Shown: piece after piece, positions 25,746 to 35,028 of the stretch | Numbering within the stretch: position 1 is the stretch's first letter | Layout of the letters: each line of letters begins with the position of its first letter | Assembly (NCBI GenBank): GCA_002067865.1 | Contig: MVRC01000013.1 | Span: 186,001-250,000 of the forward strand | Length of the DNA stretch: 64,000 bases | From: Methanomassiliicoccales archaeon PtaU1.Bin124 | GTDB lineage: Archaea; Thermoplasmatota; Thermoplasmata; Methanomassiliicoccales; UBA472 | Direction: 5' to 3' | The notes under the pieces: model-generated | What the model was told of the DNA's origin: nothing | The model's input: the letters and a program-made list of their open reading frames with translations, nothing else | Databases searched by the model: none | Program-made: the position numbers and the translations under genes

Positions 25746-27536
25746 CTACTTGCGGACCTTCTTCAGCTCTGTGCCGCCCATCTTCTTGAGCTTGCCAGCA
25801 TCGAACGCCCAACGGAACTTCTCCAGCTCGGACTGGGCGATCGCCACCTTCTCCCCTTCCTTGTACTTGGTCTTGGTGGTCCAGTCGGTGAAGCCGGACA
25901 TGACGCGGTAGACGCCCGCCTCCTCCACCGTCTCCTTGACCTCCGGCCTCCGTCCTTTGTATTGGGAGTATGTCCCTTTGAACACCTCCAGCCGGCCGTT
26001 CTTCATCTCCGCCACCATGTTGCATACAGAGTCCAGCAGGTAACGGTCATGGGTGACTATGATCAGGCTGCCAGGATAGTCCCGCAGGGCGTTCTCGACG
26101 GCCTGTCGGGCCTGGATGTCGAGATAGTTCGTCGGCTCGTCCAGCAGCAGCAGGTTGCGCTTCTCTGCCAGCAATATCGATAATGCCACCCTGGCCCTCT
26201 CCCCTCCGGAAAGCGTCTTGATGGGCCGGTCCACCTCGTGGCCGCGCAGATAGAACCTGGCCAGCATGTTCCGGGCCTTGGCCCTGGCGTCCCTCCCGAG
26301 GGTCTCCAGCATCATCTCCTCCGGCGTCAGCTCTGGGTCGAGGAGGTCATGGCCTTGGCCGAAATAACCGATGACGGCGCCTGGGGCGATCCAGAGGTCT
26401 CCGCTCCACTGCACCTCGTTCAGCAACATCTTGATGAAGGTGGTCTTGCCGGAGCCGTTCGGTCCGAAGACGCCCAGCTTGTCCCCCACCTCCAGTTCCA
26501 GGTCCAGGCCCTTAAGTATCTGCTTCCCGCCACGAGATACTGCCATGTCGGAGGCGACGATGACGTTCTTGCCGGAACGCTCCTTCACCTCCACGTTGAA
26601 CTTGAGCTCGGGACGCTCGTCCGGCTCCTCCACCTCCTCCAGGCGTTCGACCATCTTCATGCGCGTCTTGTGCGTCGATTTGAACCATTCCTTCTGGTGC
26701 TGCTCCTCGGCGATGGTCTCCAGACGCGCCTTCTCGATCTGATACTTCTCCGCGGCGATCTTCTGCCGCTCCACCTCCAGCACCTTCTTTTTAGCGTAAT
26801 CGGTATAGTTGCCGCTGAACTGCCGCACCCTGCCGTCCTCTATCTCCATGACCTGCGTGACGGTCCGGTCCAGGAAATATCTGTCATGGGAGACCAGCAC
26901 GATCGCCCCGGGGAACTTCAGCAGGTAGTTCTCCAGCCACTCGATGGTGTCCATGTCCAGATGGCTGGTAGGTTCGTCCAGGACCAAGAGGTCGGCGTCC
27001 TCCGCCTGCATGAGGACCCTGGCGATCATCACCTTCGTCTTCTCCCCGCCGCTCAGCTCCGCCACCTTGCGTTGCATCCCGGCATCGCTAAAACCCACCT
27101 TGGCCAGGACGTCCTTCACCTTGTTCTCGTCGTCGAAGGCGTCGGCGTTCAGGAACTCCTCCTGCAGCGTGGCATATTCATTGGCGACCTCGTTCACATC
27201 CGCATCGCCCGGTTCGACCATCAGCTGCTCCAGCTCCCTCATCCGCCTGGAGATGCGATTCGCGGCCTGACCGCAGCGGCTGACCGCCTGGGCCACCGTC
27301 TCCTCCGGCTCGTACAAAGGGAACTGGGAGAGGTAGCAAACCCTCTCGGTGCGCCTGGTCACCTCCCCGATGTCCGGTTTCAGCTCGCCCAGCAAGAGTC
27401 GTATCAATGTGGACTTGCCCACCCCGTTCGGACCGACTATGGCTATGCGGTCCCGCTCGTTGATCTGCAGGGAGACCTCCTTCAGCACTTCCTTCGGCCC
27501 GAACGCCTTTGACACAGCCCATGCCCGCAGGATCAT
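25746..27536 (-). CDS. ABC-F family ATPase
   Basis: A 596-residue soluble protein with two ATP-binding cassettes and no membrane segment. First cassette: GPNGVGKST near 36, ELSGGEKTKVMIA near 170, LLVLDEPTSHLD; second cassette: GPNGSGKTT near 370, LSGGERARVALS near 460, LLLLDEPTNYLD. A long charged linker (about 240-320) between them fits ABC-F proteins, which act at the ribosome in translation or antibiotic protection. ATG 27536 is chosen because the cassette starts there; the open frame up to 27860 is the shadow of the divergent AhpD-like gene. The convergent methyltransferase gene ends 1 bp from its stop. Confidence 0.92.
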   Translation of the reverse strand: MILRAWAVSKAFGPKEVLKEVSLQINERDRIAIVGPNGVGKSTLIRLLLGELKPDIGEVTRRTERVCYLSQFPLYEPEETVAQAVSRCGQAANRISRRMRELEQLMVEPGDADVNEVANEYATLQEEFLNADAFDDENKVKDVLAKVGFSDAGMQRKVAELSGGEKTKVMIARVLMQAEDADLLVLDEPTSHLDMDTIEWLENYLLKFPGAIVLVSHDRYFLDRTVTQVMEIEDGRVRQFSGNYTDYAKKKVLEVERQKIAAEKYQIEKARLETIAEEQHQKEWFKSTHKTRMKMVERLEEVEEPDERPELKFNVEVKERSGKNVIVASDMAVSRGGKQILKGLDLELEVGDKLGVFGPNGSGKTTFIKMLLNEVQWSGDLWIAPGAVIGYFGQGHDLLDPELTPEEMMLETLGRDARAKARNMLARFYLRGHEVDRPIKTLSGGERARVALSILLAEKRNLLLLDEPTNYLDIQARQAVENALRDYPGSLIIVTHDRYLLDSVCNMVAEMKNGRLEVFKGTYSQYKGRRPEVKETVEEAGVYRVMSGFTDWTTKTKYKEGEKVAIAQSELEKFRWAFDAGKLKKMGGTELKKVRK

Positions 27537-27620
27537 GAACGACCGAACGCAGGCCTGGTTTATAATCCTGCCCCGCAGGTTTAATGTGCCGAGGCGCCCC
27601 TCCCTGGGAGGAGGAAGAAG

Positions 27621-27995
27621 ATGGGCGAGGGAGATAAGGAAAGAAAGGTAAGGGAAGCGCTGGAGAACGTCGAGGCCTATTACGGCCAGGTCCCGTTCAT
27701 AACCAAGTACATCTCGGACCACCAGGACCTCTATCTCGGCTATGCGGAATACTCCCGCAACCTGATGTTCGAACCGAAGGCCCTGGACCAGAGGACGATG
27801 GAGCTCTGCGCCATCGCCGCCGGTTCGTCCCTGTCGGCGGATTTCTGCCTGGACGTTCATCTTCGCCAGGCGGCCAAGCTCGGCGCCAGCGACGACGAGA
27901 TGTTCGAGGCGATCATGGTCGGGGCGTACATGGCCATGACCAAGTGCCAGGCCAGCGCCCTTCGCCGCTTGAAGGATTACCAGGACAAGCGCTGA
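27621..27995 (+). CDS. Carboxymuconolactone decarboxylase/AhpD-like protein
   Basis: A 124-residue helical protein of the CMD family. The motif SADFCLDVHLRQAAKLGAS near 73 is the AhpD-like active region, but only one cysteine of the usual C-x2-C is present (Cys76, followed after three residues by His80), so a disulfide reductase function is uncertain. GGAGGAGGAAG immediately precedes the ATG, an excellent ribosome site. It diverges from the ABC-F gene and ends 1 bp from the convergent SRAP gene. Confidence 0.82.
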   Translation: MGEGDKERKVREALENVEAYYGQVPFITKYISDHQDLYLGYAEYSRNLMFEPKALDQRTMELCAIAAGSSLSADFCLDVHLRQAAKLGASDDEMFEAIMVGAYMAMTKCQASALRRLKDYQDKR

Positions 27996-28688
27996 TCAGA
28001 AGTGCATCTGCACCGTCTTGGCCCTGGTGGAGACCCGCTGGATAAGGTCCGGCGTCTCCACGCGGGGGTTTCTGACCAGCTTCGGCACCTCGTAGGCCTC
28101 GAGGTCGTCCGCCTCGAACGGTGTGAAGACCCTTTTCAGAACATGGTCCTCCAGGTCCCCTCCATCCAGCCACTTATCCTCGTCCGATTCATGCAATATC
28201 ACGGGCATGCGGTCGTGCAGCGGCCTCACGATGTCGTTGGGATTGGTGGTGATGATCGTGAATGATGAGATCAGCTCGCCCTCAGGAGAGCGCCAGCGGT
28301 CGTACAGGCCGGCGAAGGCGAACAGCTTGTTGTCCTTGCGATGGACATAGTACGGCACCTTGCCCTCATCGGTGTCCATCCATTCGTAGAAGCCCGTGGC
28401 AGGCACCAGGCATCTGTGTTTTGCCAGAAGCTTGCGGAACATGGGCTTTTCCCGGACGGTCTCGCACCGGGCGTTGATGAGCTTCAGTCCGGCCTTCTCC
28501 TCCTTGGCCCAGGAGGGCACGAGGCCGAAGCGCATGACCTCCAGGTGATTGGGGCTGTTGCGCAGAACGATCGGCACCGGCTGGGTCGGGGCGATGTTGT
28601 AACGGGGCGTGACCGGTACCTCGTCCTCTGGGACCTTGAACCGGTTATGAAAACCGTCTGTGAAAGCGATCACGAACCTGCCGCACAT
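27996..28688 (-). CDS. SOS response-associated peptidase family protein (SRAP/YedK-HMCES)
   Basis: A 230-residue protein starting MCGRF, the SRAP hallmark: the Cys2 left after removal of Met forms a thiazolidine crosslink with abasic sites in single-stranded DNA. Further conserved elements are RYNIAPTQPVPIV (Asn), MRFGLVPSWAK, NARCETV, PATGFYEW (catalytic Glu) and HDRMPVIL (catalytic His) near 165. The ATG at 28688 is forced by the need for Cys at position 2; the frame extends 12 bases further. It shields abasic DNA during repair or replication. Confidence 0.94.
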   Translation of the reverse strand: MCGRFVIAFTDGFHNRFKVPEDEVPVTPRYNIAPTQPVPIVLRNSPNHLEVMRFGLVPSWAKEEKAGLKLINARCETVREKPMFRKLLAKHRCLVPATGFYEWMDTDEGKVPYYVHRKDNKLFAFAGLYDRWRSPEGELISSFTIITTNPNDIVRPLHDRMPVILHESDEDKWLDGGDLEDHVLKRVFTPFEADDLEAYEVPKLVRNPRVETPDLIQRVSTRAKTVQMHF

Positions 28689-28825
28689 CCATCCCATCAA
28701 AAGGTGGACTGGAACATAATCATTTCTGACATTCTATCAGATTTGTTAATCCCTGGCACAGGCAAACGCCGTTAAACCGAGGCAATGTTACATATTACCG
28801 TGTCCTGCTTCCTCAACCCGATACG

Positions 28826-29317
28826 ATGGCGCTGAGGAAGAAACAGACCGGGCTCAGGTCCTCCATAAAGAACGTCAACGACATGCAGGTGGCCCTGATG
28901 CCAGACCAGGTGGGGCAGGGGTGGGACTTCATCATCCCTGAGAACGTCCAGCTGACGGAGGACCGCCCGTACAAGTACCGTGAGGTTAAGGCCTATGCGC
29001 TCCTGGCGCCGGAGACGAAGAAGCAGGCACAACTTCTCATCGTTCTTTTCGATTATGGCGATGACGAAACGGCCCAGCAGGCGTTCAAGGACATCGGGAA
29101 AGGCCTGGAGAGCGAGATGCCGAAAAGGCCGGGCGTGGGCGATGACAGCATCCTGTGGGAACTGGACATGAAGCCCATGGTGAGGATGAAGATCGCCGCC
29201 ATGAGGAAGGGGTCCTGGCTGGTCATCATGACGGCCTGGCTGTTCCAGGACTACGAGGTCGAGGACCAGTGGGTCAAGACGCTGCTGGAAAGACAATTGG
29301 CCCGCATAGTGTTCTAG
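28826..29317 (+). CDS. Conserved-looking protein of unknown function (163 residues)
   Basis: A 163-residue soluble protein without membrane segments. It has a basic N-terminus (MALRKKQTGLRSS) and mixed alpha/beta pattern, with hydrophobic strands at WLVIMTAWLF near 135 and QLLIVLFDYG near 70. No motif is recognisable. The upstream spacer (28701-28825) contains a possible TATA (TTACATATTA near 28788), which would make the mRNA almost leaderless. Codon use and lack of overlap with other frames support a real gene. Confidence 0.65.
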   Translation: MALRKKQTGLRSSIKNVNDMQVALMPDQVGQGWDFIIPENVQLTEDRPYKYREVKAYALLAPETKKQAQLLIVLFDYGDDETAQQAFKDIGKGLESEMPKRPGVGDDSILWELDMKPMVRMKIAAMRKGSWLVIMTAWLFQDYEVEDQWVKTLLERQLARIVF

Positions 29318-29332
29318 GTCCACCGGCCCAGA

Positions 29333-29608
29333 TCATTGAACATATCTTGTCCATAACCAGGCGATCACTATGATATGGACCACGGCCAGTATGGGCACGA
29401 TGAGGAACTTGGTCTTCCTCGTCTTGTGATGGAAGAATTTCATACCCAGATATGAGCCGGGGGCCGCGACCAGGGCCCACAGCAGCAGAGTGGCCTCGGG
29501 CGTCCTCTCCCTCCCCTTCCTCGCCCTGCGCTTGTCCGAACCGTAGATAATGAATGCCAGAACGTTCAAGAGCAGATAGGCGAGCAGCAGGACATATGTC
29601 AATTGCAC
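29333..29608 (-). CDS. DUF1294 family membrane protein
   Basis: A 91-residue protein with three hydrophobic helices (about 2-22, 40-58, 68-86). The cytoplasmic motif YGSDKRRARKGRERTPEATL, then LLWALVAAPGSYLGMKFFHHKT, is the DUF1294 signature. Its function is unknown. GTG at 29608 is chosen since GGAGGGG lies directly before it and the first helix follows; the frame is open to 29680. Confidence 0.85.
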   Translation of the reverse strand: MQLTYVLLLAYLLLNVLAFIIYGSDKRRARKGRERTPEATLLLWALVAAPGSYLGMKFFHHKTRKTKFLIVPILAVVHIIVIAWLWTRYVQ

Positions 29609-29803
29609 GCCCCTCCATCGCCCTTCTGGATTAAACCGGTTTTGCCGTGATTTTCCTGCTCTCTGTTCAGGTGGAGGCAATAGTTCTCTAATACCAGTTG
29701 GTCGATTCTATTTTCTACCGCGCCCTTGTATGCCATGGACGTGGTCGAGCAACAAATTATAACCGTTGCTACTATTCAAGATAGTAAATACTGGTGATAC
29801 CTA

Positions 29804-31969
29804 ATGAACAGGAAGATAGCGGTCGGTCTGGTTACCGCAATGTTACTGGCCTCAGGCATTCTCCTGGTGCTACCAAGTTCTTCGGACGCTTATACCTCCT
29901 CGTCTCCGATCCGCCTCAATGGGGAAGGGGAACTGCTCTATGCCATCCTCGAGAACCAATGGACCGGATCGGGCACACCGACAAATCCCGTCATCATCAC
30001 CCAGCTGGTCATCAATGCACCGGCAGGAGGGTCGGGCATCTTCCTCGGAAACATATCGTCCCATGTCGTGATCAGGGATTGCTACGTCTATGCTTCCAAG
30101 GACACCGGGACCATATTCGGCCCGGGGTCCGGCATCGAGGTCTACAATTCATCGAACGTCACCATAGAGAGATGCCAGATACTCTACAACCACATAGGGG
30201 TCATGCTCGTCAGCTCGAACCAGGTGAACGTCAAGAACAATTTCATCATCACCAGCAGCACGTACGCCGATGGGGATGCCAGCATCTATTCCGTCATGTC
30301 CGACCGCTGCAACATCACGAACAACCAAATGTCGAGCGAGGTAGCCAACACCCTGGTCCTTTCCGGATCGGACAACAACCTCATCTCCGGGAACACCGTC
30401 TTCGACTCGTCGGGATATGGCATCTATCTGTACGATACCTCGTCGAACAACAGGATATTCAACAATACCATCCTGAACTGTTATTATGGCATCAGCCTGA
30501 TCGGCGGAACGGAGAACAACACCATCATCGCCAACGGCATCCAGAACAGCACATCGTACGGTATCATCTCCATCAACACGAAGAACAATGATTTCTACGC
30601 CAACATCCTGGCCAAGAACAACGGTGCCAACAACACCTACAGCGTAGGTCACATCCAGGCGTATGACCTGGGCACGAACAGGTGGGACGTGGGCGGGTAC
30701 GGCAATTGCTGGAGGGACCTTCAGACCGATCCCAATGACGATGGCATGGTGGACGGTACCTATCCCATCTCAGGCGGCACGATGATCGATCAGCATCCAG
30801 TGAAGATGAACGTGACCGTCTCCTGGCCGACCGAGAAGACCACTTACACCAAGCTGTCCTATGTCAATGTGAGCGGCACCGCCATCGATGGCATCGGCAT
30901 CATCAAGGTGGTCTGGTACAATGAGGACCTGGACCTCTACGGCAACTGCTCCGGTACATCCAGCTGGATAGGCAATGTGAAGCTGAGACAGGGATACAAC
31001 AACGTCACCATCTTCGTCATCGACAACCTGGGTGCCAGGTTCTCCTCTAAGGTCCGGTTCATCAGCAGCAATGTCGGACCCTCCATCGTCAGCAGCGGCG
31101 GTTCGAGCATCTACACGAACGTGCAGACGCCCTCCAACCTGACGGTCAAGGTCAGCTGCGCCTACGACATCACCTATGTGAACTTGACATGGCACATCGG
31201 GAATGTTGCCGAGCCTGCCGTATCGGTACCGGTGTCAGGCAAGTACTACAACTACACCATCGCCCGTTCCCTGAACGATGGTCAGAACTCGCTCAATGTG
31301 ACGGCCACGGACATACTTGGCAACGTCAGATATCTGAACATCAGCCTGGTGTACGATGTTACCGCTCCAGGGATCGTCTCTGTCTTCCCGCCAGGACCGA
31401 TCGCGCCGACCAACACCTATTTCATCATCAAGTTCTCCGAGCCGATGAAACAATCGACCGTACATCTGGACCTTGGCAACATCTCGGCCTCGTACTACTG
31501 GACAGGCAACACCGTCACGATCGTGCCCACATCGGTCCTGAAGGCCGATAAGGCCTATTTCCTGGCCATCAACGGCACGGACCTTGCCGGCAACGCCCTT
31601 CCTTCTGGATCGACCATCACCTTCACCACCGCGGCCTCGGCCACTGTCTATGGGAGAGTGGACGACATGAACGGCAATCCGGTGGAGGGAGCGCAGGTCA
31701 GTCTCGGAGGAAAGACCACCACGACCGCAAGCGATGGCAGCTATTCCATCGAAAATCTTGCCGCCGGGAACTACACGATCACCGTGTCGAAGGTCGGGTA
31801 CGCTACCGTAACCGAGACCATCTATGTAGCGGCTGGAGCGTCCGTCCAGGTGGCGAACAAGTACCTGGAGGAGAACGCCGGGCGCGTCACCATCGAATTC
31901 ATCGTCGCTTCGATCGTGGCAATGCTAGCCCTGATCGGGGTGGGAGCGTACATACTGCGTAAGAAGTGA
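29804..31969 (+). CDS. Secreted NosD-like beta-helix protein with Ig and carboxypeptidase-regulatory-like domains
   Basis: A 721-residue surface protein: signal peptide (about 5-29, ending SSSDA), right-handed parallel beta-helix of NosD/periplasmic copper-binding type with repeats (about 60-290: SNVTIERCQILYNH, NNLISGNTVFDSSGYGIYLY and similar N-x2-I-x-N-rich turns), Ig-like segments (about 330-520), a Big_5-like domain (about 525-610, KFSEPMKQSTV), a carboxypeptidase-regulatory-like domain (about 615-690, VYGRVDDMNGNPVEGAQVSL) and one C-terminal helix with KK end. GGTGAT precedes the ATG. It probably acts in carbohydrate binding or adhesion at the surface. Confidence 0.83.
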   Translation: MNRKIAVGLVTAMLLASGILLVLPSSSDAYTSSSPIRLNGEGELLYAILENQWTGSGTPTNPVIITQLVINAPAGGSGIFLGNISSHVVIRDCYVYASKDTGTIFGPGSGIEVYNSSNVTIERCQILYNHIGVMLVSSNQVNVKNNFIITSSTYADGDASIYSVMSDRCNITNNQMSSEVANTLVLSGSDNNLISGNTVFDSSGYGIYLYDTSSNNRIFNNTILNCYYGISLIGGTENNTIIANGIQNSTSYGIISINTKNNDFYANILAKNNGANNTYSVGHIQAYDLGTNRWDVGGYGNCWRDLQTDPNDDGMVDGTYPISGGTMIDQHPVKMNVTVSWPTEKTTYTKLSYVNVSGTAIDGIGIIKVVWYNEDLDLYGNCSGTSSWIGNVKLRQGYNNVTIFVIDNLGARFSSKVRFISSNVGPSIVSSGGSSIYTNVQTPSNLTVKVSCAYDITYVNLTWHIGNVAEPAVSVPVSGKYYNYTIARSLNDGQNSLNVTATDILGNVRYLNISLVYDVTAPGIVSVFPPGPIAPTNTYFIIKFSEPMKQSTVHLDLGNISASYYWTGNTVTIVPTSVLKADKAYFLAINGTDLAGNALPSGSTITFTTAASATVYGRVDDMNGNPVEGAQVSLGGKTTTTASDGSYSIENLAAGNYTITVSKVGYATVTETIYVAAGASVQVANKYLEENAGRVTIEFIVASIVAMLALIGVGAYILRKK

Positions 31970-32296
31970 TCACTTCGGCAGGTAGTCATTCCGCACCGGG
32001 GAGAAGACCTCGATGGCCACGGAGTCCTCGCTGACCATGGCGCCATGAGGGACGTTCCCGGGAACGCACCAGCAATCGCCTGGTCGGACCTCGCGCACCT
32101 CGTTGCCGATGGTGAGCCGAATGGCTCCGGAGACGAGGTACCCGGTCTGCTCCTCCGGGTGAGAGTGCATTGGCAGTTCATGCCCCGCCTTAAGACGAAA
32201 TTCCGTGAAGAGGGTGTTAGTTCCATGCACCAGCGTCTTCCGTTTCACACCGGGCAGGACGTCGGCATATCCCTTCTCATCCTTCTCGTAGAACAT
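31970..32296 (-). CDS. Cupin domain protein
   Basis: A 108-residue single-domain beta-barrel. The metal motif 1 is present as HELPMHSHPEEQTGYLVSG (G-x5-H-x-H-x3,4-E-x6-G; residues about 39-57), and motif 2 as PGDCWCVPGNVPHGA (about 72-86). Small cupins are usually sugar-binding or dioxygenase-like; the function is not determined. Its stop abuts that of the NosD-like gene, and the two are convergent. Confidence 0.88.
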   Translation of the reverse strand: MFYEKDEKGYADVLPGVKRKTLVHGTNTLFTEFRLKAGHELPMHSHPEEQTGYLVSGAIRLTIGNEVREVRPGDCWCVPGNVPHGAMVSEDSVAIEVFSPVRNDYLPK

Positions 32297-32394
32297 GACG
32301 ACGGAAGCGATGGAGGAGGATTAAACGGTTGCTGACCGATTTTACGGCCGAATCCATTATCGTTCCATAACCAATCACTGATGAAGGTCAGATA

Positions 32395-33081
32395 GTGCAG
32401 ATCCAAAGGGTCGAGATCAAAGGAGAGGGTTTTGCCATTCCAGGGGTGATGATCACGCCCCGAAAGGTCATCGGGGCGGCGGTCATCGCGCATGGCTACG
32501 GCGGATGCAAGGAAGAACAGCTCGGCCTGGCCTGGAGGGTGGCGGAGCAGGGATTGGTGGCATGTGCCATCGACCTGCGCGGACATGGCGAGCACAGACT
32601 GCCCCTGGACGAAAACGTGCTGGACGATATGGAGGCGGCGGTCGATTTCTGTCGGAAATTCGGCAGGGTCGTGGCCATCGGCCACTCCCTGGGCGGGCGG
32701 CTGGCGATGATGAGCGGGGCCGACAATGCCATCGGCGTCTCCCCGCCGACCGACAGGACGTACAGCGAAAAGACCCAGGAGACCCTGCGCAAGCTGAGGC
32801 ACAATAAGGTCAGGGCCGATCGGGAGAACAAGGTATTCGACATTCTGAAGGAGATGCCGGAATGGCAGCGTGATGACCGGCGCACCCTGATCGTCTACGG
32901 CTCGAGGGATGTGCCGGAGATCGTGGCCGCATGCGACGAGCTGAGGAAGAACGGTGCTAACGCGGTGAGGATCGAGGGGGCATTGCATGGAGACACCTAC
33001 CTCATGGAAGCTGCGTACGTCTCCATCGCCCGGCAGCTGGAAGAGTGGTTCGATATCGAACGGCCCTTCACCGACCGATGA
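32395..33081 (+). CDS. Alpha/beta-hydrolase fold protein
   Basis: A 228-residue hydrolase. IAHGYGGCKEE near 31 gives the oxyanion region, GHSLGGRLA near 96 holds the nucleophilic serine, YGSRD near 168 the acid and EGALHGD near 190 the catalytic His, so the triad is complete. It resembles BAAT/lipase-like or dienelactone-type hydrolases, but the substrate cannot be assigned. Start GTG at 32395. Confidence 0.87.
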   Translation: MQIQRVEIKGEGFAIPGVMITPRKVIGAAVIAHGYGGCKEEQLGLAWRVAEQGLVACAIDLRGHGEHRLPLDENVLDDMEAAVDFCRKFGRVVAIGHSLGGRLAMMSGADNAIGVSPPTDRTYSEKTQETLRKLRHNKVRADRENKVFDILKEMPEWQRDDRRTLIVYGSRDVPEIVAACDELRKNGANAVRIEGALHGDTYLMEAAYVSIARQLEEWFDIERPFTDR

Positions 33082-33084
33082 CGA

Positions 33085-33750
33085 TCAAGGCAGAGGCTTG
33101 CCGCTCATCGATACGGCCATCTCTTTTCCGCCATGTCTGGCGGCATAACCATTGCCCTTGCTGTAGAGCACAATGCCATCAAGGAACGGGGCAAGACCGT
33201 TCCGGAAATCGAATCCGAAGAAGTAGGCCATCGCCGGGGTGATTATCATATCATGCGTGACGAAGACCCCTACCCCGCCCCTCATGTCCTTGATGTGTTC
33301 GATGGCATTGTTGAACATCATCTCCGTGCCTTCCATGCAGGGCAGGACCATATTGCGGTCCAGGGAATCATGCACATATGCGTCGACGAAACCCAAGAGG
33401 CCTAGTTGCTTCATCTTCGCATACGCTGCGTTCGGGTCCACCATGAACGGTGCGGACATGCCCAGGAACTCCGTCGCCTTCGGCTCCACGATGGTGCCGT
33501 ATCCCTTGGAGATGTGTACGCAGGTGTCCATGCACCTGCCTATCGGGCTGGAGTAGGAACGAAGCGAGGTGAAGTTGGACAACAGGCCGCCCAGAAGTTC
33601 CGATCTCATGCGACCCGTCTCGTTCAGTTCCTCGTCCACGTTGACGATCTTGTTCTCCCCGCCGCCCCTGTCCCCATGCCTGATGATGACCGCGCAGTTC
33701 GCTCCATCCGGCACGGCGGACAGGTCCGAGGAGATCCTGATAGGTTCCAT
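33085..33750 (-). CDS. Histidine phosphatase superfamily protein
   Basis: A 221-residue protein. CAVIIRHGDRGGGE near residue 22 carries the RHG phosphohistidine motif, LNETGRMRSELLGG matches the LxxxG-x2-Q/R stretch, SSPIGRCMDT the S-x-L-x-R second Arg motif, and VFVTHDMI near 162 the second catalytic His. Substrate unknown (phosphomonoesters). ATG at 33750 follows GGGGAAGGAA; an in-frame start at 33777 is less likely. It is convergent with the hydrolase (3 bp). Confidence 0.82.
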   Translation of the reverse strand: MEPIRISSDLSAVPDGANCAVIIRHGDRGGGENKIVNVDEELNETGRMRSELLGGLLSNFTSLRSYSSPIGRCMDTCVHISKGYGTIVEPKATEFLGMSAPFMVDPNAAYAKMKQLGLLGFVDAYVHDSLDRNMVLPCMEGTEMMFNNAIEHIKDMRGGVGVFVTHDMIITPAMAYFFGFDFRNGLAPFLDGIVLYSKGNGYAARHGGKEMAVSMSGKPLP

Positions 33751-33851
33751 TTCCTTCCCCTTTCGGTTAACCAGCATTTGGATTTAATCATTTTTGTAAA
33801 TGCTGGAGCATTTTTGCGAAGAAGGAATTAAAACGGTCAGAGCGATACCGC

Positions 33852-34454
33852 TTGCATCCCATGCAGAAATATCGGATCGAAGGTTTGTCAGACCTCGTCT
33901 TCGGGCTCGCGTTGTCGATAGGCTCCCTGGCCATGATCAACCAGAATATCGAAAGCATCGATGACGTCATCCGCGGGATAGCGTGGTTCGGCTTCGGGTT
34001 CCTCATCATCGTCAATGTCTGGATATCCTACGCCAAGATCATGTCCGAGAGGCAGGTGGAGACTGAGGCGGACTTCCGGCTGAACATCCTTCTCCTACTA
34101 CTGGTCTCGATAGAACCGTTCCTTCTATATATGCTCGGAAAGGAGGATTCCGCCGACATTTCCCTCTCTGGATTCTCGACCATGCTCTTTGCCATCGACA
34201 TCGGTCTGATCATGCTCGTACTTGGCATGTTCCAGCACAAGATCGTCACCAGCAAGGAGGAGGCCCTGGTCCATAAGGGGGAAAGGGACAGCCACCTGGT
34301 GGAGGCCGGACTGTTCCTCTTCTCCGCCATTCCTATCTTCTGGGATGTCCAATTGTTCGATGTCCGCCTGAGGTATGTCATCTGGATACTATCGATCGCC
34401 CCGATCATGTACTTCAAGTACATGGTTGGCAGGAAAGCACCAAAGGCCATTTAG
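33852..34454 (+). CDS. TMEM175-like membrane protein (putative potassium channel)
   Basis: A 200-residue protein with six hydrophobic helices. The first has RIEGLSDLVFGLALSIGSL, comparable to the R-x3-FSD-x-VFAIA filter helix of TMEM175 channels (here the Phe before Ser-Asp is Leu). Prokaryotic TMEM175 proteins are tetramers of 6-TM subunits that conduct potassium. The substitution of the FSD Phe makes the channel activity uncertain. It may start at 33861 instead. Confidence 0.65.
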   Translation: MHPMQKYRIEGLSDLVFGLALSIGSLAMINQNIESIDDVIRGIAWFGFGFLIIVNVWISYAKIMSERQVETEADFRLNILLLLLVSIEPFLLYMLGKEDSADISLSGFSTMLFAIDIGLIMLVLGMFQHKIVTSKEEALVHKGERDSHLVEAGLFLFSAIPIFWDVQLFDVRLRYVIWILSIAPIMYFKYMVGRKAPKAI

Positions 34455-34476
34455 ATAGGAAGTGGCGCCAAAGGCG

Positions 34477-34701
34477 TCACTTCGATCTGTGCGCATCGTG
34501 GTGGGAAGATGCCTTCCTGAAACCAAAGCGGAATCCCCACCTTGGCTTTTTTGCCTTGGCCTCGTTGGCCTTCTCGGTCCCTTCCCTCTTCGCCTCTTCC
34601 ATCACGTAGGCAGCGTCGTCGTTCCATTCGTTCAAAGCATATAGGCGAAGCTCCGATGGCTTTGGTCCGATGACGTTCGGCTGAGGCACCGGTCCCATCA
34701 T
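34477..34701 (-). CDS. Small basic hypothetical protein
   Basis: A 74-residue protein, Pro-rich at its start (MMGPVPQPNVIGPKPS) and Lys/Arg/His-rich in its second half (KKPRWGFRFGF). No motif. It begins with ATG at 34701 overlapping the stop of the 27-codon upstream ORF (ATGA at 34698-34701), and GGGGGATGGG precedes it. The overlap and ribosome site support reality; there is no homology evidence. Confidence 0.5.
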   Translation of the reverse strand: MMGPVPQPNVIGPKPSELRLYALNEWNDDAAYVMEEAKREGTEKANEAKAKKPRWGFRFGFRKASSHHDAHRSK

Positions 34702-34781
34702 CGCCCATCCCCCCGGTTCAGCTTCTCGTCGTTCGCATCCTTGTCGTCCGCGTATCCCAATACTCTGTTGCTCGGATTCAT
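34698..34781 (-). CDS. 27-residue small protein upstream of the basic hypothetical gene
   Basis: A 27-residue hydrophilic, acidic ORF (MNPSNRVLGYADDKDANDEK, then LNRGDGR). GGAGGTTAAGAAA stands immediately before the ATG, one of the better Shine-Dalgarno sequences of the window, and the stop overlaps the start of the downstream gene by four bases, so translation would be coupled. No membrane segment or cysteine. It may be a genuine small protein or a leader ORF. Confidence 0.4.
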   Translation of the reverse strand: MNPSNRVLGYADDKDANDEKLNRGDGR

Positions 34782-34999
34782 TTTCTTAACCTCCGAGACT
34801 ATCATTCCCGCTAGGTTTCAACTACCTGCGTCAATCCCCAAGTATCAAAAAGCAGCCTCAAAAAGAGCGATTCTTCCGCATTTTATATCGACCTCGATAA
34901 AAACTCGACATCGGGGCATCGGACTCCCGGACTGGATGCAGCCGATGCAGAGATAACCTCACACCTCCCTCCAAAGTCAGATCCCGACCCAATTTGTTA

Positions 35000-35028
35000 A
35001 TTATATGCAAGGTTAATGAAAAAAGGAT
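35000..35028 (+). promoter_or_regulatory. TATA box of the Lrp-type regulator gene
   Basis: AATTATATGC centred near 35003 lies 26 bp before the ATG at 35029, predicting a leaderless mRNA. Confidence 0.5.

Noticed and set aside
26238-27512. A 424-codon plus-strand frame opposite the ABC-F gene
   Set aside because: It is the mirror of the two ATP cassettes; no family motif is visible and it has no ribosome site.
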